DNA of 64,000 nucleotides from Aestuariimicrobium ganziense (GTDB taxonomy: Bacteria > Actinomycetota > Actinomycetes > Propionibacteriales > Propionibacteriaceae). The stretch lies in assembly GCF_015352975.1 (NCBI RefSeq), contig NZ_JACYIZ010000003.1, positions 124,001 through 188,000 of the forward strand, in the 5' to 3' direction. Position numbers and translations under genes: made by a program. This document shows, piece after piece, positions 1-9,197 of this stretch (its first letter is position 1; each line of letters begins with the position of its first letter). The notes under the pieces were generated by a model. The model made no database searches and was not told where the DNA came from. It saw only the letters and a program-made list of their open reading frames with translations.

Positions 1-40
1 GGACCTCCTTGCGGAGCCGAACACCGTCCACTAGCCTCTC

Positions 41-54
41 GGTAAGCGCTTTCC
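41..54. promoter_or_regulatory. LacI/GalR-type operator
   Basis: GGTAAGCGCTTTCC has the palindromic core AAGCGCTT with the central CG typical of LacI/GalR family operators. It lies 26 bases before the first gene of a sugar-catabolic operon, so repression relieved by a sugar effector is the likely logic. No regulator gene is visible in the window. Confidence 0.55.
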
Positions 55-80
55 ACACCTTGCCCAACGGAGGGAAACCC

Positions 81-1229
81 ATGGCCACCACGCGTGTCGG
101 CATCATCATGAACGGCGTGACCGGGCGCATGGGCTACCGCCAGCACCTGCTGCGCTCGATCCTCGCGATCCGTGACCAGGGCGGGGTCGAACTGGCTGAC
201 GGCACCAAGCTCGTCCCCGACCCGATCCTGGTCGGACGCAACCGCGACAGGCTCGCCGAGATCGCCGCCGAGGCGGGCATCGAGCGCTTCACCACCGACC
301 TGGACGAGGCGCTGGCCGGCGACGACGAGATCTACTTCGACGCGCAGCTCACCAGCGTGCGTGAAGAGGCCACCCTCAAGGCGATGGCCGCCGGCAAGGA
401 CATCTACACCGAGAAGCCGATCTCGGAGTCGCTCGAGGGCTCGATGCGACTGGCGCGGGCCGCTGCCGAGGCCGGTGTTCGCGTGGGTGTCGTCCACGAC
501 AAGCTCTACCTGCCCGGCCTGCTCAAGCTGAAGCGCCTGGTCGACGGTGACTTCTTCGGACGCATCCTGTCGGTGCGCGGCGAGTTCGGCTACTGGGTCT
601 GGGAGGGCGACTGGCAGACCGCGCAGCGTCCCAGCTGGAACTACCGCACCGCCGACGGTGGTGGCATCACCACCGACATGATGTGCCACTGGAACTACGT
701 GCTCGAGAACCTGTTCGGCAAGATCCTCGCCATCACCGCCCGCACCGCCACCCACATCCCCGAGCGTGTCGACGAGCAGGGCAACACCTACCAGGCCACC
801 GCCGACGACGCGGCCTACGCGATCATCGAGATCGAGGGCGGCATCATCGTCTCGATCAACTCCTCGTGGGCGGTGCGGGTGCACCGTGACGAACTGGTCG
901 AGTTCCAGGTCGACGGCACCGAGGGCTCTGCGGTCGCCGGCCTGCACGGCTGCGTCGTCCAGCACCGGGCGATGACCCCCCGTCCGGTCTGGAACCCCGA
1001 CGAGGCCGAGACCGAGCGCTACCGCGACCAGTGGGCGCCGGTGCCCGACAACGCCACCTTCGACAACGGCTTCAAGGCGCAGTGGGAGCAGTTCCTCAAG
1101 GCCCGCGCCGGTGAGGGTGAACACCCCTACGACTTCCTCGCCGGCGCGCGTGGCGTCCGGTTGGCCGAGGCGGCGCTGCGCTCGCACGCCGAGGGTCGCC
1201 GCATCGAACTGGAGGACCTGACGCTGTGA
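81..1229 (+). CDS. Gfo/Idh/MocA family oxidoreductase
   Basis: Predicted cytosolic NAD(P)-dependent sugar or polyol dehydrogenase of 382 residues. The N-terminus has the Rossmann glycine motif GVTGRMG and a conserved EKP motif near residue 111, where the lysine is catalytic in this family. The ATG at 81 was chosen because a strong Shine-Dalgarno (GGAGGG) precedes it; an upstream in-frame start lacks one. It is the first gene of a three-gene operon, with a GTGA overlap to the DUF993 gene, then a sugar isomerase. The set suggests catabolism of an inositol-like or uncommon sugar, but the substrate cannot be read from the sequence. Confidence 0.9.
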   Translation: MATTRVGIIMNGVTGRMGYRQHLLRSILAIRDQGGVELADGTKLVPDPILVGRNRDRLAEIAAEAGIERFTTDLDEALAGDDEIYFDAQLTSVREEATLKAMAAGKDIYTEKPISESLEGSMRLARAAAEAGVRVGVVHDKLYLPGLLKLKRLVDGDFFGRILSVRGEFGYWVWEGDWQTAQRPSWNYRTADGGGITTDMMCHWNYVLENLFGKILAITARTATHIPERVDEQGNTYQATADDAAYAIIEIEGGIIVSINSSWAVRVHRDELVEFQVDGTEGSAVAGLHGCVVQHRAMTPRPVWNPDEAETERYRDQWAPVPDNATFDNGFKAQWEQFLKARAGEGEHPYDFLAGARGVRLAEAALRSHAEGRRIELEDLTL

Positions 1230-2389
1230 CCAGCCTCAACCTTCCCCGCCCCGACGGCAGCCTCGAGCGCGTCGCACTCGGCGCCCCCCGCGAATGGACG
1301 ATCCCGGCTGCTCCCGCCAGCTCGCGGGTGGCCTTCGCTGCGGCCCACGTGGTCGCCGACCCCCTCGGCGACAACACCCCCGGCGCCCCCGCGGTCGTCG
1401 ACTGGGACTCCACCCTGCGCTTCCGTCACCACCTGTTCCGCCACGGACTCGGCGTCGCTGAAGCCATGGACACCGCCCAGCGCGGCATGGGCATGAACTG
1501 GTCGGCCACCCAGGAACTGATCCGACGCTCCGCCGTCGAGGCCGCCTCAGCCGGTGCCCGAATCGCTGCCGGCGTCGGCACCGACCAGCTCACCGCCCCC
1601 GCCACCAGCGTGGACGAGGTGCGGGCCGCCTACGAGGAGCAACTCGGCTTCGTCGAGTCCACCGGCGCCCAGGCGATCGTGATGGCCAGCCGTCAACTCG
1701 CCGCCGTGGCCACGGGCAAGGACGACTACCTCACCCTCTACGCCCACCTGCTCGACCAGGCCGACCGCCCGGTCATCCTGCACTGGCTCGGGCCCGCCTT
1801 CGACCCGGCGCTCGAGGGGTACTGGGGCTCGTCCGACGTCGCCGTCGCCACCCAGACCGTGCTCGAATTGATTCGTGCCCACGCCGACAAGGTCGACGGC
1901 ATCAAGGTGTCGCTGCTCGACGCCGACCACGAACGCGGCCTGCGCGCTGAGCTCCCCGAAGGGGTCCGGCTCTACACCGGCGACGACTTCAACTACCCCG
2001 AGCTGATCAAGGGCGACGGTCGTCACCACTCCGACGCGCTGCTCGGCATCTTCGCCGCCATCGCCCCGGCCGCCGCGACCGCGCTGGCAGCGCTCGACTC
2101 CGGCGACGATCGGGCCTACGACGACGCCTTCGCCGCCACCGTGCCGCTGTCGCGCCACATCTTCTCGACCCCCACCTATCACTACAAGGTGGGCATCGCC
2201 TTCCTGTCGTGGCTGTCTGGCCACCAGGACTCGTTCACCATGGTCGGCGGTCTGCAGAGCGCGCGCAGCCTGCCCCACCTGGCCTCCACCCTCGAGCTCG
2301 CCGCCGCTGCCGGGCTGCTGCCCGACGTCGACCTGGCCGCCGACCGGTTCGTCCGGCTGTTGGCCGTCCAAGGCATCGAGGGTCGCTGA
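1226..2389 (+). CDS. DUF993 family protein (dihydrodipicolinate synthase-like TIM barrel)
   Basis: A 387-residue protein matching the DUF993 family, predicted TIM-barrel aldolases or lyases related to dihydrodipicolinate synthase. A candidate Schiff-base lysine sits in the segment GIKVSLLD near residue 227, and the HWLG segment near residue 182 is family-typical. It starts with GTG overlapping the stop of the dehydrogenase by four bases (GTGA), implying translational coupling. Between a dehydrogenase and an isomerase it probably cleaves or dehydrates a keto-sugar intermediate; that role is inference. Confidence 0.8.
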   Translation: MTSLNLPRPDGSLERVALGAPREWTIPAAPASSRVAFAAAHVVADPLGDNTPGAPAVVDWDSTLRFRHHLFRHGLGVAEAMDTAQRGMGMNWSATQELIRRSAVEAASAGARIAAGVGTDQLTAPATSVDEVRAAYEEQLGFVESTGAQAIVMASRQLAAVATGKDDYLTLYAHLLDQADRPVILHWLGPAFDPALEGYWGSSDVAVATQTVLELIRAHADKVDGIKVSLLDADHERGLRAELPEGVRLYTGDDFNYPELIKGDGRHHSDALLGIFAAIAPAAATALAALDSGDDRAYDDAFAATVPLSRHIFSTPTYHYKVGIAFLSWLSGHQDSFTMVGGLQSARSLPHLASTLELAAAAGLLPDVDLAADRFVRLLAVQGIEGR

Positions 2390-2391
2390 TC

Positions 2392-3240
2392 ATGTCGCTC
2401 GACCGGCTCTCGCTCAACCAGAAGACCACCAACTCACTCGGCCTGCCCGAGGCCATCGAGTTGTGCGTGCGACAAGGTCTGTCGTCGATCGGGGTGTGGC
2501 GTGAGCCGCTGGCCGAGGTGGGTGCCGAGCGCGCGCGGCAGTTGCTGGACGACGCCGGTCTGCGGGTGTCGTCACTGTGCCGGGGCGGTTTCCTGACCAC
2601 GGACGATGCTTCCGCGCGTAGCGAGGCGCTGGACGACAACCGGTCTGCGATCGTCGAGGCCGCCACCATCGGTGCCCCCACCCTGGTGATGGTGGTCGGC
2701 GGCCTGCTCGCGGGCTCGACCGACCTGATCGGTGCCCGCCAGCGGATGGCCGACGGCATCGCCGAGCTCGCCCCGTTCGCCGCCGACCACGGCGTCGTCC
2801 TCGGCCTGGAACCGATGCACCCGATCTTCACCGCCGACCGCGGGGTGCTGTCGACCTTGGAACAGGCGCTCGACCTGGCCGAGCAGTTCCCTGTCGACCA
2901 GGTCGGGGTGGTGGTCGACACCTACCACGTCTGGTGGGACCCGCAGGTCGCCACCCAGATCGCCCGGGCCGCCGACCGGATCGTCTCGTACCAGGTCTGC
3001 GACTGGGTCGTCCCGCTGGCCGCCGACACCCTGTTGTCGCGGGGGATGATGGGCGACGGCTCGATCGACTTCGGCTCGCTGACGGCCATGGTCGAGGCTG
3101 CTGGTTACTCCGGTGACATCGAGGTCGAGATCTTCAACGCCGACGTCTGGGCCACCGATCCTGAAGAGGTGGTCGACACGATGAAACGTCGGTACAGCGA
3201 GCTCGTCCAAGGTCGGGTTCCTGACGCCAGGCGGCACTAG
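2392..3240 (+). CDS. Sugar phosphate isomerase/epimerase (xylose isomerase-like TIM barrel)
   Basis: A 282-residue protein of the AP endonuclease 2/xylose isomerase-like TIM-barrel superfamily, as in IolE, IolI or hydroxypyruvate isomerase. Metal-binding signatures are visible: LEPMHP near residue 138, DTYHVWWDP near residue 175 and EVEIFN near the C-terminus. The ATG two bases after the DUF993 stop was preferred over a far upstream in-frame start that would overlap that gene. It probably interconverts the keto-sugar handled by its two upstream partners. Confidence 0.85.
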   Translation: MSLDRLSLNQKTTNSLGLPEAIELCVRQGLSSIGVWREPLAEVGAERARQLLDDAGLRVSSLCRGGFLTTDDASARSEALDDNRSAIVEAATIGAPTLVMVVGGLLAGSTDLIGARQRMADGIAELAPFAADHGVVLGLEPMHPIFTADRGVLSTLEQALDLAEQFPVDQVGVVVDTYHVWWDPQVATQIARAADRIVSYQVCDWVVPLAADTLLSRGMMGDGSIDFGSLTAMVEAAGYSGDIEVEIFNADVWATDPEEVVDTMKRRYSELVQGRVPDARRH

Positions 3241-3249
3241 GGTGTCCCC

Positions 3250-4158
3250 ATGACCAGCCCCAGGCTTCGCCGCCTCGCCATCCTGCTCGCGGTTCCGCTG
3301 CTCTTCCTGTTCACCTCGTGCATGAGGATGCAGGCCAACTTCGACATCAAGAGCGCCGAGCGCGTCGAAGTCACCATGGACGTCGGCCTGCAGAAGGCGC
3401 TGGCCGAACAGTCCGGCGAGACGATGACCAAGGAGGAGCTGTGCGAGGAGAGCTCGACCGGCTCCAAGCCCACTGACGGGCTCAATGACGCCAAGACCGA
3501 GCCCTACGACGACGGCACCTACATCGGCTGCAAGGTCACCGGCTGGGCGCCCGCGGGCACGCTCTCGTCGAGTGGATCGACCATCAACCTGACAGATGGT
3601 GTGTGGACCTTCCAGATGTCGGGCGACGGTTCCACCGGCGGCACCGAGGCCTCGCAGGCTGCCGCGATGCTGAGCGACTTCAAGGTCTCGGTGACCTTCC
3701 CGGGCAAGGTGCTCACCCACAACGGCACGTCCACCGTCGACGGCAAGACCGCCACCTGGACCAGCGCGAAGGACCTGTTCACCGCTGAGGGTCTCAAGGC
3801 GACTGCTGAGGACGGCTCCGGCGGCATCCCGATCTGGGTCTGGGCGATCGTCGGCGTGCTCGGGCTGGCCGCCATCGGCGCCCTGGTCTGGTACCTGATG
3901 AACGAGCGCAAGAAGAAGGCTGCGGCCGCCCAGCAGCAGGGCATGCAGCAGCCCTGGGATGCCGGTGCCGCCGGTCCCTACGGGCAGCAGCAGTACAACC
4001 AGCCCCAGTACGGGCAACCGGGATCGCAGCCCAGCGCTCCGCAGCCACCTCAGTGGGACCCGAACCAACAGAATCAGTACCAGAACCCACAGAACCAGCA
4101 GTGGGGTCAGCAGCCTCCCTCGTCGGGATGGACGCCGCCCCCGCCGCCCCAGCGGTGA
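3250..4158 (+). CDS. LppM-like lipoprotein with C-terminal membrane helix
   Basis: A 302-residue exported lipoprotein. The signal peptide ends in lipobox LFTSC with the lipidated cysteine at residue 24. The ectodomain resembles the LppM domain of mycobacterial lipoproteins. A second hydrophobic segment at about 193-216 is followed by a basic NERKKK stretch and a long Gln/Pro/Gly/Tyr-rich tail, so the tail is probably cytoplasmic. It follows the isomerase by nine bases and precedes glpK by six, but shares no obvious function with either. LppM assignment rests on overall pattern; function unknown. Confidence 0.75.
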   Translation: MTSPRLRRLAILLAVPLLFLFTSCMRMQANFDIKSAERVEVTMDVGLQKALAEQSGETMTKEELCEESSTGSKPTDGLNDAKTEPYDDGTYIGCKVTGWAPAGTLSSSGSTINLTDGVWTFQMSGDGSTGGTEASQAAAMLSDFKVSVTFPGKVLTHNGTSTVDGKTATWTSAKDLFTAEGLKATAEDGSGGIPIWVWAIVGVLGLAAIGALVWYLMNERKKKAAAAQQQGMQQPWDAGAAGPYGQQQYNQPQYGQPGSQPSAPQPPQWDPNQQNQYQNPQNQQWGQQPPSSGWTPPPPPQR

Positions 4159-4164
4159 CCGGCC

Positions 4165-5682
<1,518 letters not shown>

Positions 5683-5706
5683 GCCCTGCGCTGTTGCGCG
5701 TAGTGG

Positions 5707-5970
5707 TCAGCAGTCGGCCGGGGTGGTGTCGCTGAGACCCAGACCGCTCTTGTCGAGATGGGTGGGGGCGTTGCCGAAACTGCCGGCGGACGAGCGACGT
5801 TGCAGCTCTTCCAGCGCCCTGCGCGCCTCCTCGGCGGCCAGGCCGTACTGACGTCGGGCGACCTCGTCGTGCAGGGCGGCCTCGATCCGGGCCGCCACCG
5901 CCTCGGGAATGGGCGGCGGGGTGGACTGACCGGCGAGCAAGCTGCCCACCCAGTCGGTGTCCTCGCTCAT
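5707..5970 (-). CDS. Small conserved-type acidic protein, unknown function
   Basis: An 87-residue soluble protein that I do not recognise. It is helical in the middle (residues 20-60, rich in Ala, Glu and Arg) with a polar Gly/Ser tail. The start is well supported by AAGGAG six bases upstream of the ATG. It stands alone, convergent with glpK and divergent from the next gene. It could be a small regulatory or scaffold protein. Confidence 0.6.
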   Translation of the reverse strand: MSEDTDWVGSLLAGQSTPPPIPEAVAARIEAALHDEVARRQYGLAAEEARRALEELQRRSSAGSFGNAPTHLDKSGLGLSDTTPADC

Positions 5971-6103
5971 GGTGACTCCTTGCCTCGTCAGCCGCCCGCG
6001 GAACTCTTCGCGTGGGGGCGGCGCGTCCAGTTGGACGGTCGATCCTCGCGATCGGTTCCCACCTCTTCAGAGCCTCTTCAGACAGCGACGCTAGCGTGGT
6101 GGC

Positions 6104-6697
6104 GTGGTCACCATCTTGCACCGCCACTCGGTCAAACCGGGTCACCTCGACCCGTGGCGTGCCCTGTTCGTCCGCGAGGTCGAGCTGCGCCGACGACACG
6201 GCTTCACCACCCTGCGGGCCTACCTGCAGGAACAGGACGAACCCAAGCTGAGTTGGTTGTACAGCCACGACGACCCGGACGAGGGCCGACGGTCGCTGAA
6301 CGCCGACCCCGAGCACCAGGCCCTGCGGCACGACCTGGCTGAGCACGTGTTCACCAACGACCTGGTTCGCCCGGTCGACCTCGTCCACGACGCCCTGACC
6401 AGCACCGACCGGTTGGTGGTGGTGCGCCGCTACTCGATCGTCGGGGGCTGGGACGAGTTCCTCGCCCTGTGGCGCCCGATCGCCGACCTGCGCGAGCGCC
6501 ACGGGTTCAGGGTGCTGTTCGCGGCCGTCGACCGGGAGCGTGACCTGTTCACCTGGGCCTTCGACACCGACGGCACCTGGGACGAACTGCCCGACCGCCA
6601 ACGCGCCTACTACGACGACCCCGACCGGATCGCGCTTCGCGGGGTGTTCAACCACATGGCCGACTACACGATCGACCCGGCGCGCCAACTCCTCTGA
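6104..6697 (+). CDS. Tandem dimeric alpha/beta-barrel (NIPSNAP/EthD-like) protein
   Basis: A 197-residue cytosolic protein made of two similar halves, about 1-98 and 102-197. Each half has a beta strand, a helix with RERHGF or RRRHGF, then aromatic strands ending in a DP-x-R segment. This resembles NIPSNAP or EthD-type ferredoxin-like folds duplicated in one chain. It starts with GTG and is followed at 13 bases by an esterase gene. Enzymatic role unknown. Confidence 0.6.
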   Translation: MVTILHRHSVKPGHLDPWRALFVREVELRRRHGFTTLRAYLQEQDEPKLSWLYSHDDPDEGRRSLNADPEHQALRHDLAEHVFTNDLVRPVDLVHDALTSTDRLVVVRRYSIVGGWDEFLALWRPIADLRERHGFRVLFAAVDRERDLFTWAFDTDGTWDELPDRQRAYYDDPDRIALRGVFNHMADYTIDPARQLL

Positions 6698-6710
6698 AAG
6701 GATCGCTGTC

Positions 6711-7505
6711 ATGATGCACATGCGCGTGGCCTTCTTCTCGACAGCCCTGGGCCTGTCCACCTCGATGACAGTGCTGCTGCCGCAGCGCGAGACCGCGGGC
6801 CAGATCGGCATGGAGGGCGCCACGGCGCAGGGCCTGCCGCCGGTGCTCTACCTGCTGCACGGCGCCAGCGATGACGACACCATCTGGACGCGGCGCACCT
6901 CGATCGAGCGCTACGCCAGCGAGGCGGGCCTGGCCGTGGTGATGCCCGATGCCAAGCTGAGTTTCTACAACAACGAGCCGCACGGCTACCGCTACTGGGA
7001 CCACGTCAGCGACGAGCTCCCACGGTTGGTCGCCGAGAGCTTCCAGGTCTCGACAGCGCGCGAGGACACCTTCGTGGCGGGGTTGTCGATGGGTGGTTTC
7101 GGCGCGATGAAGCTCGCCCTGAACCAGCCCGAGCGATTCGCGGCTGCCGCGTCGCTGTCGGGGGCGCTCGACATGGCGGGCGCCGACGTCAATGCCGAGG
7201 GCAACGAGTGGCTGGCCAGGGTCTGGGGCCCTGAAGGCATCCCGCAGGGCTCGCCCAACGACGTGCAGGGCCTGCTCAGCACCGTCGACAAGGCCTCGCT
7301 GCCCAAGCTGTGGGTGGGCTGCGGCACCGAGGACTTCCTGTTCGAGGACAACGAGGCGTTCATCAAGGCTGCCGAGGACGCCGGTGTCGAGCTCACGGTC
7401 TCGATCACCGGCGGTGCTCACACCTGGGACCTGTGGGATCGCGAGATCGCCAAGGTCATCGAATGGCTTCCGCTGCGTCATCGTCCCCAGAGCCCACCAG
7501 CTTGA
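6711..7505 (+). CDS. Esterase family protein (EstA/FGH-like alpha/beta hydrolase)
   Basis: A 264-residue alpha/beta hydrolase of the putative esterase family (Pfam Esterase). The nucleophile Ser is in GLSMGGFG near residue 126, the acid is probably Asp in GTEDF near residue 207, and His is in GGAHTWD near residue 236. No signal peptide is clear. GAAAGGA precedes the ATG by eight bases, which decided the start. The 3' end overlaps the convergent exporter gene by 50 bases. Substrate probably a short acyl ester; not determinable. Confidence 0.85.
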   Translation: MMHMRVAFFSTALGLSTSMTVLLPQRETAGQIGMEGATAQGLPPVLYLLHGASDDDTIWTRRTSIERYASEAGLAVVMPDAKLSFYNNEPHGYRYWDHVSDELPRLVAESFQVSTAREDTFVAGLSMGGFGAMKLALNQPERFAAAASLSGALDMAGADVNAEGNEWLARVWGPEGIPQGSPNDVQGLLSTVDKASLPKLWVGCGTEDFLFEDNEAFIKAAEDAGVELTVSITGGAHTWDLWDREIAKVIEWLPLRHRPQSPPA

Positions 7506-7803
7506 GCCCGACCACGGCGACGATGATGCCGGTGAGGAAGACCACCTTCAGCACCGAGAACGGCTCGTCCCCGGTGACCAGCGCGTAGACCACGGTCAAC
7601 GCGGCGCCCACCCCGGTCCACACCGCGTAGCCGGTGCCGATCGGGATCTGCTTGGTCGCTCGGCCCAACCCGAGCATGCTCAGCACGCCGAAGACGACGA
7701 ACACCGCCGTCGGCGCCGGACGACTGAGCCCTTCGGACTGGCCGAGTGCGGTCGCCCAGACCGCCTCGAACACCGCGCTGACCAGCAACAACACCCATGC
7801 CAC
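7456..7803 (-). CDS. SMR family transporter, Gdx/SugE type, subunit 2
   Basis: A 115-residue inner-membrane protein with four helices and the essential SMR glutamate at residue 13. The motif GTGYAVWTGVGA is the hallmark of the guanidinium exporter (Gdx/SugE) branch rather than EmrE. GTG start one base after the preceding SMR gene, so the pair is co-translated. A C-terminal acidic tail (GDDDAAEA) follows helix 4. Paired SMR genes usually form heterodimers. No guanidine riboswitch is visible upstream. Confidence 0.9.
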   Translation of the reverse strand: MAWVLLLVSAVFEAVWATALGQSEGLSRPAPTAVFVVFGVLSMLGLGRATKQIPIGTGYAVWTGVGAALTVVYALVTGDEPFSVLKVVFLTGIIVAVVGLKLVGSGDDDAAEAIR

Positions 7804-7804
7804 G

Positions 7805-8119
7805 TCAGCTCACCGCCTTGAGGCCGATCACGCAGCCCACCAGCAGCACGAGCAGGCCGATCCGGGCGAGGGTGGCCCGTTCCTGGCGAGTGACCAGCGC
7901 CCAGACCACGGTCAGGCAGGCCCCGATGCCGACCCAGACCGCGTAGGCGGTGCCGGTGGGCAGGTGCTGCATCGCCCAGGCCAGGCCACCCATCGAGATC
8001 ACCAGTGCCACCACGAACAGCACGGTGGGCCGCCACCGCCTGAACCCGTCGGAGGCGCCGAGGGCTGCCGCCCACACCGCCTCGAACAGGCCGGAGAGGA
8101 CGAGGACTGTCCACGCCAT
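7805..8119 (-). CDS. SMR family transporter, Gdx/SugE type, subunit 1
   Basis: A 104-residue four-helix membrane exporter, first of an SMR pair. Glu13 and the segment GTAYAVWVGIGA match the Gdx/SugE branch, which exports guanidinium or quaternary ammonium ions in exchange for protons. It begins five bases after the membrane protein gene downstream of sigM, so both SMR genes appear to be the distal part of the sigM transcript. Confidence 0.9.
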   Translation of the reverse strand: MAWTVLVLSGLFEAVWAAALGASDGFRRWRPTVLFVVALVISMGGLAWAMQHLPTGTAYAVWVGIGACLTVVWALVTRQERATLARIGLLVLLVGCVIGLKAVS

Positions 8120-8124
8120 GGCGA

Positions 8125-8613
8125 TCAGATCGCCCCGGTCGACAGCAGGTGGTCGCGGTAGATCTTCGACTTGGCGTCGATCTCGGCGTCCGGGACGAAC
8201 CAGCCGACCCAGGCGAACAGCGTCGAGTGCCCCCTGACGAACTTCGAGGTCGGGATCCAGACCCGCTTGCCGTCGCGCAGTTCCAACTGGAAGTCGGGGC
8301 GTCGTCCGTTGAACTGGTAGCGCACCCCGACCACGTCGGCGGCGTTCACCTCACGCATCTTCCACAAGTTGCGCACCCGCAGCACCGTGCCGTCGGCTTG
8401 CATGAACGAGCGCGACTGGATTGCCAGGTAGCCCACGTAGACGATCCACAGCGCCAACCCGAAGAACCCGAACGAGAAGGTCGGTCGTCCGCCCAACAGG
8501 CCCAGCAACGACATCAGCACCACCCCGACGAAACCCCAGATCACCCGGGGCTTCATCGGCTTGAGCGGGGGCAACGGGTCGGCCTCGAGTAGTTCGGTGC
8601 GGGTGACCGACAT
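8125..8613 (-). CDS. Two-helix membrane protein with PH-like domain
   Basis: A 162-residue membrane protein: two hydrophobic helices at about 25-45 and 48-66, followed by a beta-rich cytosolic domain resembling bacterial PH domains (RVRNLWKMREV through RVWIPT). The ATG overlaps the sigma factor stop as TGATG, so it is translationally coupled to sigM. In mycobacteria this place is held by the anti-sigma factor gene rsmA; this protein has no visible zinc-binding anti-sigma motif, so whether it controls the sigma factor is open. Confidence 0.7.
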   Translation of the reverse strand: MSVTRTELLEADPLPPLKPMKPRVIWGFVGVVLMSLLGLLGGRPTFSFGFFGLALWIVYVGYLAIQSRSFMQADGTVLRVRNLWKMREVNAADVVGVRYQFNGRRPDFQLELRDGKRVWIPTSKFVRGHSTLFAWVGWFVPDAEIDAKSKIYRDHLLSTGAI

Positions 8614-9197
8614 CACGACTCCCTCAGGTGGGCCAGCAGCGGTGCCAGCTTGGCGCGACCTCGGGAGCATCGGCTCTTGATGGTGCCCTCGGCACAACCA
8701 AGCATCACCGCGGCCTCTTCGACCGAGTAGCCCTCCATGTCGACCAGGACGAGCGCGGCCCGCTGGTCGGCATTGATCTGGCCGAGTGCGGCGGCCACCT
8801 CGCCCCGGGTCTCGGAGGCGACCAGGTCGGCGTCGTGGTCGGACCGGTCGGCCATCACCAGGTCGCGGTCGGGGTTCTCGGGCAACGGGTCAGCGGCCCG
8901 CACCTTGTTGCGCCGCATCCGATCGAGACAGGCGTTGACCACGATCCGGTGCAACCAGGTGGTCACCGCGGCCTGGCCGCGGAACCCGTCGGCCCGGCGG
9001 AAGGCCGAGATCATCGCGTCCTGCAACGCATCGGCGGCATCCTCGGGGTTGCGCATGGTGCGCAGTGCGATCGCCCACAGCCGGTCACGGTGGCGACCGA
9101 ACAGCGTGGCGAAGGCCTGCGGGTCACCCTCGACGTGGGCCTGCAGCAGGTCGGCGTCGCTGACCTCGTCGGTCACCGGCACGGGGTCGGTGCTCAT
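8613..9197 (-). CDS. sigM: RNA polymerase ECF sigma factor SigM
   Basis: A 194-residue ECF sigma factor. Region 2 covers about residues 20-85 (FATLFGRHRDRLW, ALQDAMISAFRRA) and region 4 the last 60 (EGYSVEEAAVMLG, GTIKSRCSRGRAKL). The position after the pseudokinase gene, with an ATGA overlap, matches the mycobacterial murJ-sigM arrangement, which is why it is named SigM. In that family it directs envelope and oxidative stress genes. No classical anti-sigma gene or trxA/trxB follows here. Confidence 0.88.
   Translation of the reverse strand: MSTDPVPVTDEVSDADLLQAHVEGDPQAFATLFGRHRDRLWAIALRTMRNPEDAADALQDAMISAFRRADGFRGQAAVTTWLHRIVVNACLDRMRRNKVRAADPLPENPDRDLVMADRSDHDADLVASETRGEVAAALGQINADQRAALVLVDMEGYSVEEAAVMLGCAEGTIKSRCSRGRAKLAPLLAHLRES

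Noticed and set aside
2572..4068. Long open frame on the minus strand
   Set aside because: It is antisense to the isomerase and LppM-like gene, has no ribosome-binding site and has composition typical of a GC-rich shadow frame.
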